Part shown: one piece after another, positions 53,321 through 61,946 of the stretch
How positions within the stretch are numbered: the stretch's first letter is position 1
How the letters are laid out: every line of letters begins with the position of its first letter
Assembly: GCA_038229295.1 (NCBI GenBank)
Contig: JBBROO010000010.1
Span: forward strand, 10,888 to 74,887
DNA from: JAJPGZ01 sp038229295
Lineage (GTDB): Bacteria > Verrucomicrobiota > Verrucomicrobiia > Chthoniobacterales > UBA10450
DNA length: 64,000 bases
Direction of reading: 5' to 3'
Made by a program: the position numbers and the translations under genes
Notes under the pieces: generated by a model
The model's database searches: none
What the model was told of the DNA's origin: nothing
The model's input: the letters and a program-made list of their open reading frames with translations, nothing else

Positions 53321-53950
53321 TCAGGAGCGGCGGCGTAAACGAACAGCGCGGAGGACCATCAAACCAACCGCGCCCGTGATAGCGAGCATGCTGATGGAAG
53401 GCTCGGGTATTGGCGCGGAGAAATTGGAAATCACGGTGGTCTGGCTTCCGCCATAGGTGGCGATCAAGCGAAAGCCGAAGATGTCGCCGGTGGCCACGGT
53501 CAGAGTCGCCATTCCGGTTTGCGTGGGCGATGTCGCCAGCGAAGTGAAGGTCCCGTTGACGGTATAGCCGAATTCGGAGGCGTTCGAAGCGAAGAGGAAT
53601 TCCGTGTAGTTCCAATCGAAGGTCAGCGTTCCGCTAAAGACGATCGGAACGGTAAAATTGAGAGTCTCCGGGCCAGAGCCAATAATCAGATTCTGGAGAT
53701 GAAGGGTAAGCGACGCCGGACCGTTCGTGGTCAGAAAATCATCGGCATTCGCGCCCGACGAAGTCCAATTACCAAAGACACCGTTAGCCGCCACGCCGGT
53801 GTAGGTGCCGTTAGGCGGCGGGTTCAATGAATAGGGCGGAATGAAATCGGCGTCTGCTTTTTCGACGGCGCCGATCGTTCCGATGGCCGCGGCCGCCATG
53901 GCATAGCGTGAAAAGTCGATTCTGGTTTGCGGACGTGGATTGGATTTCAT
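53321..53950 (-). CDS. PEP-CTERM sorting-domain protein (copy 2)
   Basis: The ATG at 53950 gives 209 residues with the same plan as the neighbour: IDFSRYAMAAAAIGTIG signal, FIPPYSLNPPPNGTYTG repeat, beta-rich core, and IPEPSISMLAITGAVGLM tag followed by basic residues. The pair arose by tandem duplication. No exosortase gene is in this window. A motif copy lies in the 109-bp gap between the two genes (53237-53246). Confidence 0.85.
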   Translation of the reverse strand: MKSNPRPQTRIDFSRYAMAAAAIGTIGAVEKADADFIPPYSLNPPPNGTYTGVAANGVFGNWTSSGANADDFLTTNGPASLTLHLQNLIIGSGPETLNFTVPIVFSGTLTFDWNYTEFLFASNASEFGYTVNGTFTSLATSPTQTGMATLTVATGDIFGFRLIATYGGSQTTVISNFSAPIPEPSISMLAITGAVGLMVLRAVRLRRRS

Positions 53951-53990
53951 CGGCGGATGGATTAGACGCTGCCTGCGGTCGCTCGACAAG

Positions 53991-55952
53991 CTATTTTCGC
54001 CCTCGGGCGCGACGCTGTCTTAGCTCATTCGCGGCGCGCCGGTGCAAATCGACCAGCGCGGCGTGCGCGGGATTTTTCCGGTAGAGTAAAATAAGAGCGC
54101 GATGCGCGAGTATAAAACTGCCGTCGCGTTGCAATGCGTTCCGCAGCGCGACTTGCGCTGATTCATCCTCCCCCAAATGAGCGAGAGCCAAACCGAGAAT
54201 CAGATGCGCGCGCGCGATTCCGGGAGAGAGACCGGCCGCCTGCATGCTGTGATCGGCCGCGTTCTGAAAATCGCGACGCCGATATTGCAAGATCGACAAT
54301 CCGAAGTGCGCCTCGGCATTGTCGGGATCGATCTCGAGTGCGCGCGCGAAGGCGCGGTGCGCGTCATCGCGCCGGCGCAACCCAGCGTAAACGCGGCCGA
54401 GTTGCAAATGCATTCCCGGAAGCTGCGGTTGGGCCGCGTGCGCGCGCTCGAAATGCGCGAGCGCGGATTCGAATTTCCCTTCCTGCAAATCGAGCATGCC
54501 GCGCATGAGGTCCCATTGGGGCACGAACTTCGAACGCTTCCCTTCCCGCTCGCTCATGCCGCCATCGGGCAAGGCCGCGCGTTCTTCCATAAGTCGTCGC
54601 GCTTCGACGGTATTTCCAAGCGCCTGATGGCAACTGATTAAATTCAAAACCGGACTGGTGCGATGCGGTTGCGCCCGCACCATTTGTTCAAGCAACGGCA
54701 ACGCTTCCTTCGGATTGTTCGACATGAGATAACAGACGCCGAGGTTGTAATCGATCTCCTGTTGCGCGGCGCGCGCTTCCTCATCGATCAGCTCCGGGCG
54801 CTTTTGCGCGGGCGAGATTTTCCCGCAGCGCGTTTCCCACGAGTCCACCATGTCGATCTTAGCGGGAAATTTTTCGAACGCCTGCACCCACGGTCGGCCT
54901 TCCATGTCCGCGCCTAACGGCAACCCAAACAGATGCAGAATGGTCGGCGCCAACCCGAGAATATCGCCGCCGAAAAACCATTCGTCCGCGCGAACGCCGG
55001 CGCCGCGGATGACCGCGAATCCGTTAGGCCGATGCGAAATGGCGCCGGCGGCATGTTCCCCTTCGCGCAAAACCGGACGCTTATCCCCGGCATAATATCC
55101 ATGAGCCGAACAAACGATCACAATGGCTTCGTTACCCGCGAGCTCGACCAGTTTGCCGAGCATCTGGTCGTAGAGCCGGTAGGTTTCGGGCACGACGTTA
55201 CGGAACAATTCGAATCTCTCGGACGAAACGTGCGGCAACTGCGGCGGCGCGAATTCGAGGAAGTCGCGACAGATCGGATCGAGCGCGTCGAAATAAACGG
55301 CGGCGAAATCCCATGGCTCCATTTCCATCGCGTAAGTGGCGGCAAATTGAGTGGTGCTGCATTCGGCCAGCCGATGCGCGAGCGCGGACACGAGCGGATC
55401 GGAACTCACCATGTCGATCTTCGGAATGAACGGCGACAGTTGCTCGAGCGAAAACTCGGCCGGATGAAAACGCAGCTCCGCGAAATCATCCGTCATCGCT
55501 TCGGGAAAGACGGCGTCGTTAGGCAACGGCCAGGCTGTTTCCAGTGGCGCCGTTGCCTTGTTGAAAACGTCGGAGATCATGACGCCATTGATCTGTTCGG
55601 CTGGTTGGGTGGCCGGCCATCCAAGGGCGTGCACGCGAATGTTTTCCGCGCTCAAAATATTCCAGAGCGCGCAACATCTCCGGCTCTCACTCGAGATTGG
55701 CCGCGCGCCTTTTCCATTCGGATTCGGTTCGGACGAAGCGAGCACGCCATGTTTTTGCGGGCGCTGGCCGGTCACGACGGAATTCCAAAGCAGCGGCGCG
55801 AACAACGGCTGAATCGTATTCAGTTTCCCGATGGCGCCGTGATTCATGAGCCGTTCGAGGTGCGGCATCTCGCCGGCATCGATGAGCGGCATGATGAGAC
55901 TCAGCTCCGCCGCGTCCCAGCCGACTAAAAGAATTTTCGGGCGACCCGCCAT
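53991..55952 (-). CDS. Type I phosphodiesterase/alkaline-phosphatase-fold protein with TPR repeats
   Basis: The 653-residue protein has an N-terminal phosphodiesterase domain (GWDAAELSLIMPLI metal site, PLFAPLLWNSVVTGQRPQKHG nucleophile region, VCSAHGYYAGD second site) to about residue 390. Six or so TPR units follow from 410 to 640 (DPDNAEAHFGLSILQYRRRD). No signal peptide is visible, so it is probably cytoplasmic. Such phosphatase-TPR proteins are found in Planctomycetes and Verrucomicrobiota; the substrate is unknown. Confidence 0.72.
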   Translation of the reverse strand: MAGRPKILLVGWDAAELSLIMPLIDAGEMPHLERLMNHGAIGKLNTIQPLFAPLLWNSVVTGQRPQKHGVLASSEPNPNGKGARPISSESRRCCALWNILSAENIRVHALGWPATQPAEQINGVMISDVFNKATAPLETAWPLPNDAVFPEAMTDDFAELRFHPAEFSLEQLSPFIPKIDMVSSDPLVSALAHRLAECSTTQFAATYAMEMEPWDFAAVYFDALDPICRDFLEFAPPQLPHVSSERFELFRNVVPETYRLYDQMLGKLVELAGNEAIVIVCSAHGYYAGDKRPVLREGEHAAGAISHRPNGFAVIRGAGVRADEWFFGGDILGLAPTILHLFGLPLGADMEGRPWVQAFEKFPAKIDMVDSWETRCGKISPAQKRPELIDEEARAAQQEIDYNLGVCYLMSNNPKEALPLLEQMVRAQPHRTSPVLNLISCHQALGNTVEARRLMEERAALPDGGMSEREGKRSKFVPQWDLMRGMLDLQEGKFESALAHFERAHAAQPQLPGMHLQLGRVYAGLRRRDDAHRAFARALEIDPDNAEAHFGLSILQYRRRDFQNAADHSMQAAGLSPGIARAHLILGLALAHLGEDESAQVALRNALQRDGSFILAHRALILLYRKNPAHAALVDLHRRAANELRQRRARGRK

Positions 55953-56061
55953 GCCGAGACGCTGCCTCGGCCCGGATTTAATGCATCAAAAAAGAAATCC
56001 GCCATTCCGATGCTCAATCATAAGCGGCTTATGATAGATAGCAGGCGACATTCATTAATAT

Positions 56062-56180
56062 CTGGGGAGCGCACGCGCCCTCGCGTGCGGATTGCGGCGC
56101 CTTCGCCGCAACCCACTCCAGCAAAAGTTCGTGATCGCGAGGGCTCGATCACCAGCACGCGAGGCGCGTGCGCTCCCCAG
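56062..56180. repeat. Compound palindromic element between two genes
   Basis: The outer arms CTGGGGAGCGCACGCG (56062) and CGCGTGCGCTCCCCAG (56165-56180) are inverted repeats. Inside are two further hairpins, TTGCGGCG/CGCCGCAA and GTGATCG/CGATCAC. It fills the 250-bp gap between the phosphatase-TPR gene and the end of the MmeI-like gene. Confidence 0.8.
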
Positions 56181-56202
56181 CAAGCCGAGAATGCGTCCAA
56201 CC

Positions 56203-59200
56203 TCAAATCAGCTCGTCGGCCTGACGCGCGCGCGAGCTGCGTTTTTTTGGCGCGGCGGAGGATTTCTTTTCGGCGGCGGCGCGTTCGAGATTCAGCGCGA
56301 GAAGTTTTTCCAGGATTTGTTCGTCCGTAAGATCGACATCGAACGCGTAGGCGGCGGCGACGGCGGCATCAAGTTTCGTGTGGGCGTGGGCGAGCCAGGC
56401 TGGACGTTCGTTGTAGAGATTGGTGAGCGTGCGTTTGGCGAGTTTCTTCGCGGAATCCTCATCGCGCGCTTCGACCCGCGGATAACGAACGGTGCCGATG
56501 CCGCGCGCGTCGGGATCGACCACGAAACGCGACCACGGGCCGTCGATTGAGCCGGGAAATTCGAGCACGCGCGTGAGCGTCCATTCCGGCGGGTTAAGCC
56601 AGTTCACGCGCAGCTCGTTCAACTCTTTCGCCGCGGTGGAGATGTCTGCTGTGGCACGCGCATCCTGCGCGTGAGTTGAATTCATCGGCTGGAAGCCGAT
56701 GCCACTTTCGGGAAACGGAAACGTCTCAAAACAAGTCGTCGGTGTGTAGCGGAACCCGCTCTCGCGCTCGCGCAACTGCGTACCTTGCGCGCGCGCCCAC
56801 ACTTCATGAAAGCGCGAATGCAAAACGCCGAAGAAATAATCATCGTCGCGCGCGAAGACATAAATTCCATCGTCGGGAAGGACGACCGCATCAGCCCACG
56901 CGAAGATTCTAAATTTCGAAACTCGCGGTGTAGTCAAAAACCGTTGCAGACCATTGAGCGCCACGCGCATTCCCGAACACGTTTCAGCGTGCAGCCACCA
57001 ATTTGCGCGGCGGTGCCCGCGTTTATTTTTTTCGCGCTGCGGCTTCACGTAGCAAGCGACATGAAGGTAAGGTCCTTCGTATAACGTGACCTGATCGTGC
57101 GTTAGATCGACGCCGGTATCGATAATCCAGCGAGGCGGCATTCGCTTTACGATGGCGCTGCCGTTGAGCCACGGGCGAAGCAAATCAGAATTTGGTCTGC
57201 CATGCGGATTCGGCGCCGCCAGCCAACTCATCGCAATCTTTTCCTCGACATCGAAATCTCCGGATTTCTTTGTGCCACTGAAGGCGATATCAAGATTTGG
57301 AGTTAACATACCAGCTTTCGTCACATCAGCGTGTGACGTCAGATTCGTGTTGATCGTGGCCACTTCTTTTCCGTCGAGCACGTGCGTTTTCTCCGACCCG
57401 TCATCAAAGCCAATCATGCTGACGTGGACGTTTGCGCCCGCGAGAATCCAGTCGCGATCGCTCTCGGCGAAGAAAATGTCCCCAATTTTCTTGATGCGGT
57501 TCAGCACTTCGCGATTAACGCCGCCTCGAATCGCTTGCGTAGCCAGGAGCCCCGCCCGCTTGCAATGCTTTTCCTCGATGGCGTCCGTCGCTTTCGCGAA
57601 CCAATAGGCGCACAAGTCGGCCGCGCCGGGTACGCGGTTTCCATATAGGCGTTGAAGCGATTCAACGTACTCGCGGCCAAGTTCGTCCCACTGGCGGCTC
57701 GTTCCGAGGAAAGGCGGATTGCTAACGATCACATCGGCTGTCGGCCAACCACGCTCGTGATATACGCGGACTTCACCGGAGGTCTTTCGCTTTGTATTTT
57801 TGGAAACAGCGCGCAATTCATTCGAAGCGGCTGCGATCTCGACCTGATCTGAGCCTAACGGAACAATGTGTTCCTCGGCACGCGCCTCGCGAAGATCGGT
57901 GGGCGATTTGCGAAAGATTTCTTTCATGAGCGCGTCCTTGTTCTCGAAACCGTCGAGCACTTGTAGGACCGGCTCGTGTTCGTTAGGGAACCCGTTGTCG
58001 CGGCGCCATTTTAAATAACCGATCTGTACCGCGACTTGTGCGAGCTCAAACGCGTAGGCGTTTAGTTCGATTGCTTTGAGCTGCTGCACGGTGACGCGCG
58101 GTTCGAACTTGAAGCCGAGCTGAGTGGCGAAGTTGATGAGTTCTTTTTCGAGATCGAGAAGCAACTGGAGCGAGACGTAAAGGAAGTTGCCGCTGCCGCA
58201 GGCGGGATCGAGCACGGTGATGGCGGCGAGTTTGTCGTGAAAGATCGACAAGAGTTTTCGGACAGGATTAACAGGATTTTTTGGATTGGCTTTCCCCTTC
58301 TTCCCATCCTGTGAATCTTGTAAATCCTGTCTAGTAATCTTGCGCTTTAGCTCCGCCCATTCACGGCGCAACGGCGCCATCAAGACCGGTTCGACCAATG
58401 TCTTAATGTCGTCCTCGCTGGTGTAATGGGCGCCGAGTTGCGCGCGCTGGTCGGGATCGAGCCCGCGCTCGAAAAGATTTCCCATGATGCTGGGCTGGAT
58501 GAATTGCCAATCGGCCTCGCCAGCGACGGCGAGCTTGCCGATCTCGTCTTCGGTCAACTCGAAGACGGTTGCGTCTTCAAATAGGTGGCCGTTGAAATGT
58601 CGAATCTTGTGCTGACCGAACGTGCCGCCGTTTGCCATTCTTTGGAAAAGTTCTTCCAGCACTTCGGCGAAATGCGGCGGGTCATCGACGCCGGCCTTGA
58701 AGATGTCGGTGACGGCGTTTTTCGGAAGCAAGCCAGTGTCTTCGGCGAAGAAGCAGAAGACGATGCGGTTAAGGAACCGCGCGATGCGAAGATTTTTGCG
58801 TTGGGCGACGGCAAGTTCGCGGCGCGATTTCGCGTCGATCAATTCGACCGATTCGCGCTCCTGTAATGAGCGCGCGACTTCGCCGATCTGCTGGGCAAGC
58901 TGGTGCGTGACTTCGTCGGTCTTGCGCTGCGGCTTGAGAAATTCGGGATCGGTAAAAAGCGCCCGGAGAAGGTGCAGCACGCCTGGATCGTCGATGTTCG
59001 CGTTGGTGAACTCGTGCGTTTCCTGGACGGTGCCATTGAAATTGGTGCGGATGATGTAGCGGTCGAAATCGCAAACGACGAGCAACGGTGGATTGAGGAG
59101 CGATTCGCGGTAACGCAGAAGCTGGCGGTAAGCGTCGTCGAGATTTTTCTTTTTGCCTTTGTATTCCCACGCGAAACAGTCGCGCTTCCACACGTCGGCG

Positions 59201-59436
59201 AAGCCACGCTCGGCGTCGGGTTTTTCGGCCACGCGATTCGACTCGTCGAATGCAAAGAGCTCCGCGTCTTTGACTACGCGCTTCTGAAAACAAAACGATT
59301 CGCTGCCGGTGGGATCAGCCGCGGCGGGCGAGGGCTGACCGAGCAGTGCGCAAAGATCGTTGAAGTGTTCCTGGTAAGCGGCGGTTTCTTTGCCGCTATA
59401 TCGCTGCCATTTTCTTTTGAACTCGGCCGGTGTCAT
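56203..59436 (-). CDS. MmeI-like restriction-methylation enzyme (type IIG/IIL)
   Basis: Starting at ATG 59436 the protein has 1077 residues. Near residue 90 it has FADVWKRDCFAWEYKGK, the D...ExK nuclease pattern of MmeI-type enzymes. The SAM-binding motif LDPACGSGNFLY lies near 410 and the catalytic ADVIVSNPPFLG near 575; a target-recognition region follows. Such single-chain enzymes both methylate adenine and cut at a fixed distance. No separate restriction or modification subunit is nearby. Two palindromic repeats are inserted in frame (58261-58331 and 56652-56704), so the gene has tolerated insertions while keeping an open frame. Confidence 0.85.
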   Translation of the reverse strand: MTPAEFKRKWQRYSGKETAAYQEHFNDLCALLGQPSPAAADPTGSESFCFQKRVVKDAELFAFDESNRVAEKPDAERGFADVWKRDCFAWEYKGKKKNLDDAYRQLLRYRESLLNPPLLVVCDFDRYIIRTNFNGTVQETHEFTNANIDDPGVLHLLRALFTDPEFLKPQRKTDEVTHQLAQQIGEVARSLQERESVELIDAKSRRELAVAQRKNLRIARFLNRIVFCFFAEDTGLLPKNAVTDIFKAGVDDPPHFAEVLEELFQRMANGGTFGQHKIRHFNGHLFEDATVFELTEDEIGKLAVAGEADWQFIQPSIMGNLFERGLDPDQRAQLGAHYTSEDDIKTLVEPVLMAPLRREWAELKRKITRQDLQDSQDGKKGKANPKNPVNPVRKLLSIFHDKLAAITVLDPACGSGNFLYVSLQLLLDLEKELINFATQLGFKFEPRVTVQQLKAIELNAYAFELAQVAVQIGYLKWRRDNGFPNEHEPVLQVLDGFENKDALMKEIFRKSPTDLREARAEEHIVPLGSDQVEIAAASNELRAVSKNTKRKTSGEVRVYHERGWPTADVIVSNPPFLGTSRQWDELGREYVESLQRLYGNRVPGAADLCAYWFAKATDAIEEKHCKRAGLLATQAIRGGVNREVLNRIKKIGDIFFAESDRDWILAGANVHVSMIGFDDGSEKTHVLDGKEVATINTNLTSHADVTKAGMLTPNLDIAFSGTKKSGDFDVEEKIAMSWLAAPNPHGRPNSDLLRPWLNGSAIVKRMPPRWIIDTGVDLTHDQVTLYEGPYLHVACYVKPQREKNKRGHRRANWWLHAETCSGMRVALNGLQRFLTTPRVSKFRIFAWADAVVLPDDGIYVFARDDDYFFGVLHSRFHEVWARAQGTQLRERESGFRYTPTTCFETFPFPESGIGFQPMNSTHAQDARATADISTAAKELNELRVNWLNPPEWTLTRVLEFPGSIDGPWSRFVVDPDARGIGTVRYPRVEARDEDSAKKLAKRTLTNLYNERPAWLAHAHTKLDAAVAAAYAFDVDLTDEQILEKLLALNLERAAAEKKSSAAPKKRSSRARQADELI
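56652..56704 (-). repeat. Double-hairpin palindrome inserted in frame in the MmeI-like gene
   Basis: The outer TGGCA/TGCCA ends enclose CACGCGCA...TGCGCGTG and ATCGGCT...AGCCGAT. It encodes GIGFQPMNSTHAQDARAT near the C-terminus. The sequence looks unlike the rest of the protein. Confidence 0.75.
58261..58331 (-). repeat. GACAGGATT palindrome inserted in frame in the MmeI-like gene
   Basis: GACAGGATTAACAGGAT and ATCCTGTGAATC...ATCCTGTC form the arms. It encodes the low-complexity RQDLQDSQDGKKGKANP stretch just before the methyltransferase SAM motif, between two conserved blocks. Confidence 0.75.
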
Positions 59437-59579
59437 TATCGATGCGCGCGAAAAACATAGTCGGCACGAAAGCGAGAGCGAGGAAGAACTCGTTGATGCC
59501 CACGGACAAAACACTTTCGGATGCTGATCTGGCGCGGTTTCAGATTGTCGGGTGGAATCGAGGTCTCTAAAAAAGGTCG

Positions 59580-59834
59580 ATGTCATCTGAACCGCCATTT
59601 CGATCGCTAGATCTGGCAGGGAAGCACGTTACTCGTGCCTGGATGGCGGCGAGCATTTCGGCCGGTCTGGGTCTGATCTTCGGAGCGCTGGGGGCTGCTG
59701 GTGTGATCACTGTGCCAGGATTCGATGCCTGGTTACTCGTCGATGCGGCCATCTTAACTGCGCTGGCCTACGGCGTCTGGAGGCACAGCCGCGTTTGTGC
59801 GGTGCTGTTGTTGATTTTACGGCGTCGCGAGTGA
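59580..59834 (+). CDS. Small membrane protein, possibly a frameshifted remnant
   Basis: The 84-residue product has two hydrophobic helices (AASISAGLGLIFGALGAAGV and LLVDAAILTALAYGVW) and ends abruptly LLLILRRRE. In the next frame the sequence continues DFTASRVRFPW with a hydrophobic stretch, so a one-base shift near 59810 may have broken a longer gene. I do not recognise the family firmly. It is divergent from the MmeI-like gene. Confidence 0.4.
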   Translation: MSSEPPFRSLDLAGKHVTRAWMAASISAGLGLIFGALGAAGVITVPGFDAWLLVDAAILTALAYGVWRHSRVCAVLLLILRRRE

Positions 59835-59956
59835 GATTTCCCTGGCGTTCGACGAGACTGCACGCTTTTCACTTTTGCGCGTCGTATTCATTTATTTTTA
59901 TTTCCGCGGGACCATTCAACTTTTTCGCGAGCATCGCACGCGCGAGTTACATCGAT

Positions 59957-60202
59957 ATGAAACTAACGAATGACAGCTACGTAATTTTGCTGAGCACCAG
60001 GAGTTTTACGGAACGTTATTATCGCGATAAGGCCGGCTGGCTAAAGGAATCCGCGCGCGGCCGAACGTTTCGGATGACGGCCGAGCAGGTCCTCAATCAC
60101 CTGCTACCGGGACTAGCTGGCATCAAGCCAAATGTGTCGATAATGGTGGAGCATCACCATGCGCTTCCCATTCGCACAAAGCGCCTAACGGATAAGGCCT
60201 AA
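59957..60202 (+). CDS. Small hypothetical protein
   Basis: The 81-residue protein starts at ATG 59957 (MKLTNDSYVILLSTRSF). It is basic, has no signal or membrane segment, and contains a HHH run near residue 67. I do not recognise it. It might be an independent gene or the tail of the broken frame just upstream. It overlaps the msrA stop by four bases. Confidence 0.4.
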   Translation: MKLTNDSYVILLSTRSFTERYYRDKAGWLKESARGRTFRMTAEQVLNHLLPGLAGIKPNVSIMVEHHHALPIRTKRLTDKA

Positions 60203-60816
60203 GGCTTATCGCCCCAGGTTTTCTTTTCGAACGAAACCCGGCCCGAACCTTTCTCGAAGGCTTCGAAATGTTCCGTGTTCGTCTGGTAATATTTTTGGTG
60301 ATAATCTTCCGCCGGATAAAATTTCATCGCCGGCAGAATTTCGGTGACGATCGATTTGTCGAACTTCTTCGACTTCGCCAGTTTCTCTTTTGACGCCTCG
60401 GCGATTTTTTTCTCGTCGTTATCGGCGTAGAAAATCGCCGCGCGATAACTCGGGCCGACATCGGTGAATTGCCCGTCGCTTTGGGTGGGATTGATCTGCT
60501 TCCAGTAAATATCGAGCAACTGATCGAACGTAATCTTCGCCGGATCGTAGGTGATCTCGATCGACTCGCGATATTTCGTCTTCTCCGAAGTGACGAGCTC
60601 GTAGGTCGGGTTCGGTTCGGTGCCGCCGGCATAGCCGACGATGGTATTGAGCACGCCCGGCGCTTTATCGAACGCGGGTTGGATGCACCAGAAACAGCCG
60701 CCCGCGAAAACCGCGGTCTTCGGCGCCACTGCGGCCGCGGGCGTTTGGGCAAAGCTAAGATCGACAATCACCGCCAGGATAAAACCGAGCAGGCCACAGG
60801 AGAGAATTCGTTTCAT
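60199..60816 (-). CDS. msrA: Secreted peptide methionine-S-sulfoxide reductase MsrA
   Basis: The 205-residue enzyme has a signal peptide (GLLGFILAVIVDLSFAQ) and the catalytic GGCFWC near residue 40, followed by GYAGG, and a C-terminal EDYHQKYY. It reduces methionine-S-sulfoxide in exported proteins. The ATG at 60816 is chosen because it follows directly a motif copy and begins the signal peptide; the longer frame to 61047 overlaps the convergent gene. A second motif copy encodes DLSF in the signal region. Confidence 0.92.
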   Translation of the reverse strand: MKRILSCGLLGFILAVIVDLSFAQTPAAAVAPKTAVFAGGCFWCIQPAFDKAPGVLNTIVGYAGGTEPNPTYELVTSEKTKYRESIEITYDPAKITFDQLLDIYWKQINPTQSDGQFTDVGPSYRAAIFYADNDEKKIAEASKEKLAKSKKFDKSIVTEILPAMKFYPAEDYHQKYYQTNTEHFEAFEKGSGRVSFEKKTWGDKP

Positions 60817-60928
60817 TGTCGATCTTAGACGCTTGAGTGGCAGATTCGTTCGTTGCCACTTTTCGGCTTGTCGCTTTTTCGTGGCGCTGTCATAAGCAAT
60901 CTCTTCAACCAACACCTGGGAGGTTTCC

Positions 60929-61300
60929 ATGCTTAAAACTGCCGCCATTCTTTTCGGTATTTTCTTCATCGTCGCCGGCATCGGCGGATTTTTTCCCGCG
61001 CTCACACCCGACGGCAAGCTCTTCGGTCTCTTCATGGTCGATACCATTCATAATCTGGTGCACCTCGCGTCCGGTATCGCGGCGATGCTCTGCGCTTTCG
61101 CCGGAGCTGGCGCGGCCCGAAAATACTTTCAGATCTTCGGTTTGGTTTATGGATTGGTCGCCGCGCTCGGTTTCTATTATCAGGACAACCCGCTCCTCGG
61201 CATGATGGCCCATAACCGGACGGACATCTGGCTGCATGTCGCCATCTCGCTGGCCTCGCTTTTCCTGGGCTTTGTCGCGAAAGATAACGCGACCGCCTAA
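60929..61300 (+). CDS. DUF4383 membrane protein
   Basis: The 123-residue protein has four hydrophobic helices and the family block DTIHNLVHLASGIAAML near residue 38. A strong GGAGG ribosome-binding site lies about 7 bases before the ATG. The function of DUF4383 is unknown. It is followed by trmB 17 bases downstream. Confidence 0.82.
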   Translation: MLKTAAILFGIFFIVAGIGGFFPALTPDGKLFGLFMVDTIHNLVHLASGIAAMLCAFAGAGAARKYFQIFGLVYGLVAALGFYYQDNPLLGMMAHNRTDIWLHVAISLASLFLGFVAKDNATA

Positions 61301-61316
61301 CTATTTCTCATTAATC

Positions 61317-61946
61317 GTGCCCGCTGTTGAGGTGGACGGATCGCCTCGCGGCCGGCACGTCCTTTTTCCGTTGATCGAACCCGCCTCCGTCGTCGAGCGG
61401 CTCGATCTCGAAAAAATCTTCGGCCGCCGCGCGCCGCTCCATGTCGATCTTGGCTGCGGCGATGGCAGCTTTCTTTGCGCGCTGGCTGAGCGCACGCCGG
61501 AGAAAAACTTTCTCGGCATCGAGCGTTTGTTAGGCCGGGTCAACAGCACCGCGCGCAAAGCGGGCAAGATCGACAACGTGCGCGTGCTACGGATGGAGAA
61601 TTCCTACGCGGTTCGCTATTTATTACCGCCCGCTTCAGTCGAAACATTTTATCTCTTGTTCCCCGATCCCTGGCCCAAGCGCCGTCACCAACGGCGCCGG
61701 ATTGTGAGCGAGGAATTTCTAGCTGCGATCAATGCCGCTTTGACCGACAGCGGCACTCTCCATGTCGCCACCGACCAGTTCGATTACTTCGAGCAAATCA
61801 AACTTATCGCGCGCGCGACTTCCCACTTCACGATGGTCGATCCTGGCGAGAGCGATCTGCCGCCTACGAGATTCGAAAAACAATACCGCGGGCAAGGCGC
61901 ACCGATCTATCGAGTGGAGCTGCGAAAAATTTCGCCCGTTACATAA
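61317..61946 (+). CDS. trmB: tRNA (guanine-N7-)-methyltransferase
   Basis: The 209-residue enzyme methylates G46 of tRNA. It has the SAM-binding LGCGDGSFL near residue 46, LGIERLLGRV, and the signature FPDPWPKRRHQRRR near 120. The GTG at 61317 is chosen as start, though an upstream ATG in the frame would overlap DUF4383. It ends 40 bases inside the convergent comEC gene. Motif copies encode HVDLGCG (inside the SAM site) and GKIDNVR. Confidence 0.9.
   Translation: MPAVEVDGSPRGRHVLFPLIEPASVVERLDLEKIFGRRAPLHVDLGCGDGSFLCALAERTPEKNFLGIERLLGRVNSTARKAGKIDNVRVLRMENSYAVRYLLPPASVETFYLLFPDPWPKRRHQRRRIVSEEFLAAINAALTDSGTLHVATDQFDYFEQIKLIARATSHFTMVDPGESDLPPTRFEKQYRGQGAPIYRVELRKISPVT

Noticed and set aside
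56203..59436. MmeI-like gene as BREX or DISARM methyltransferase
   Set aside because: No other BREX or DISARM genes are adjacent, and the N-terminal ExK nuclease-like motif favours a single-chain type IIG/IIL enzyme.
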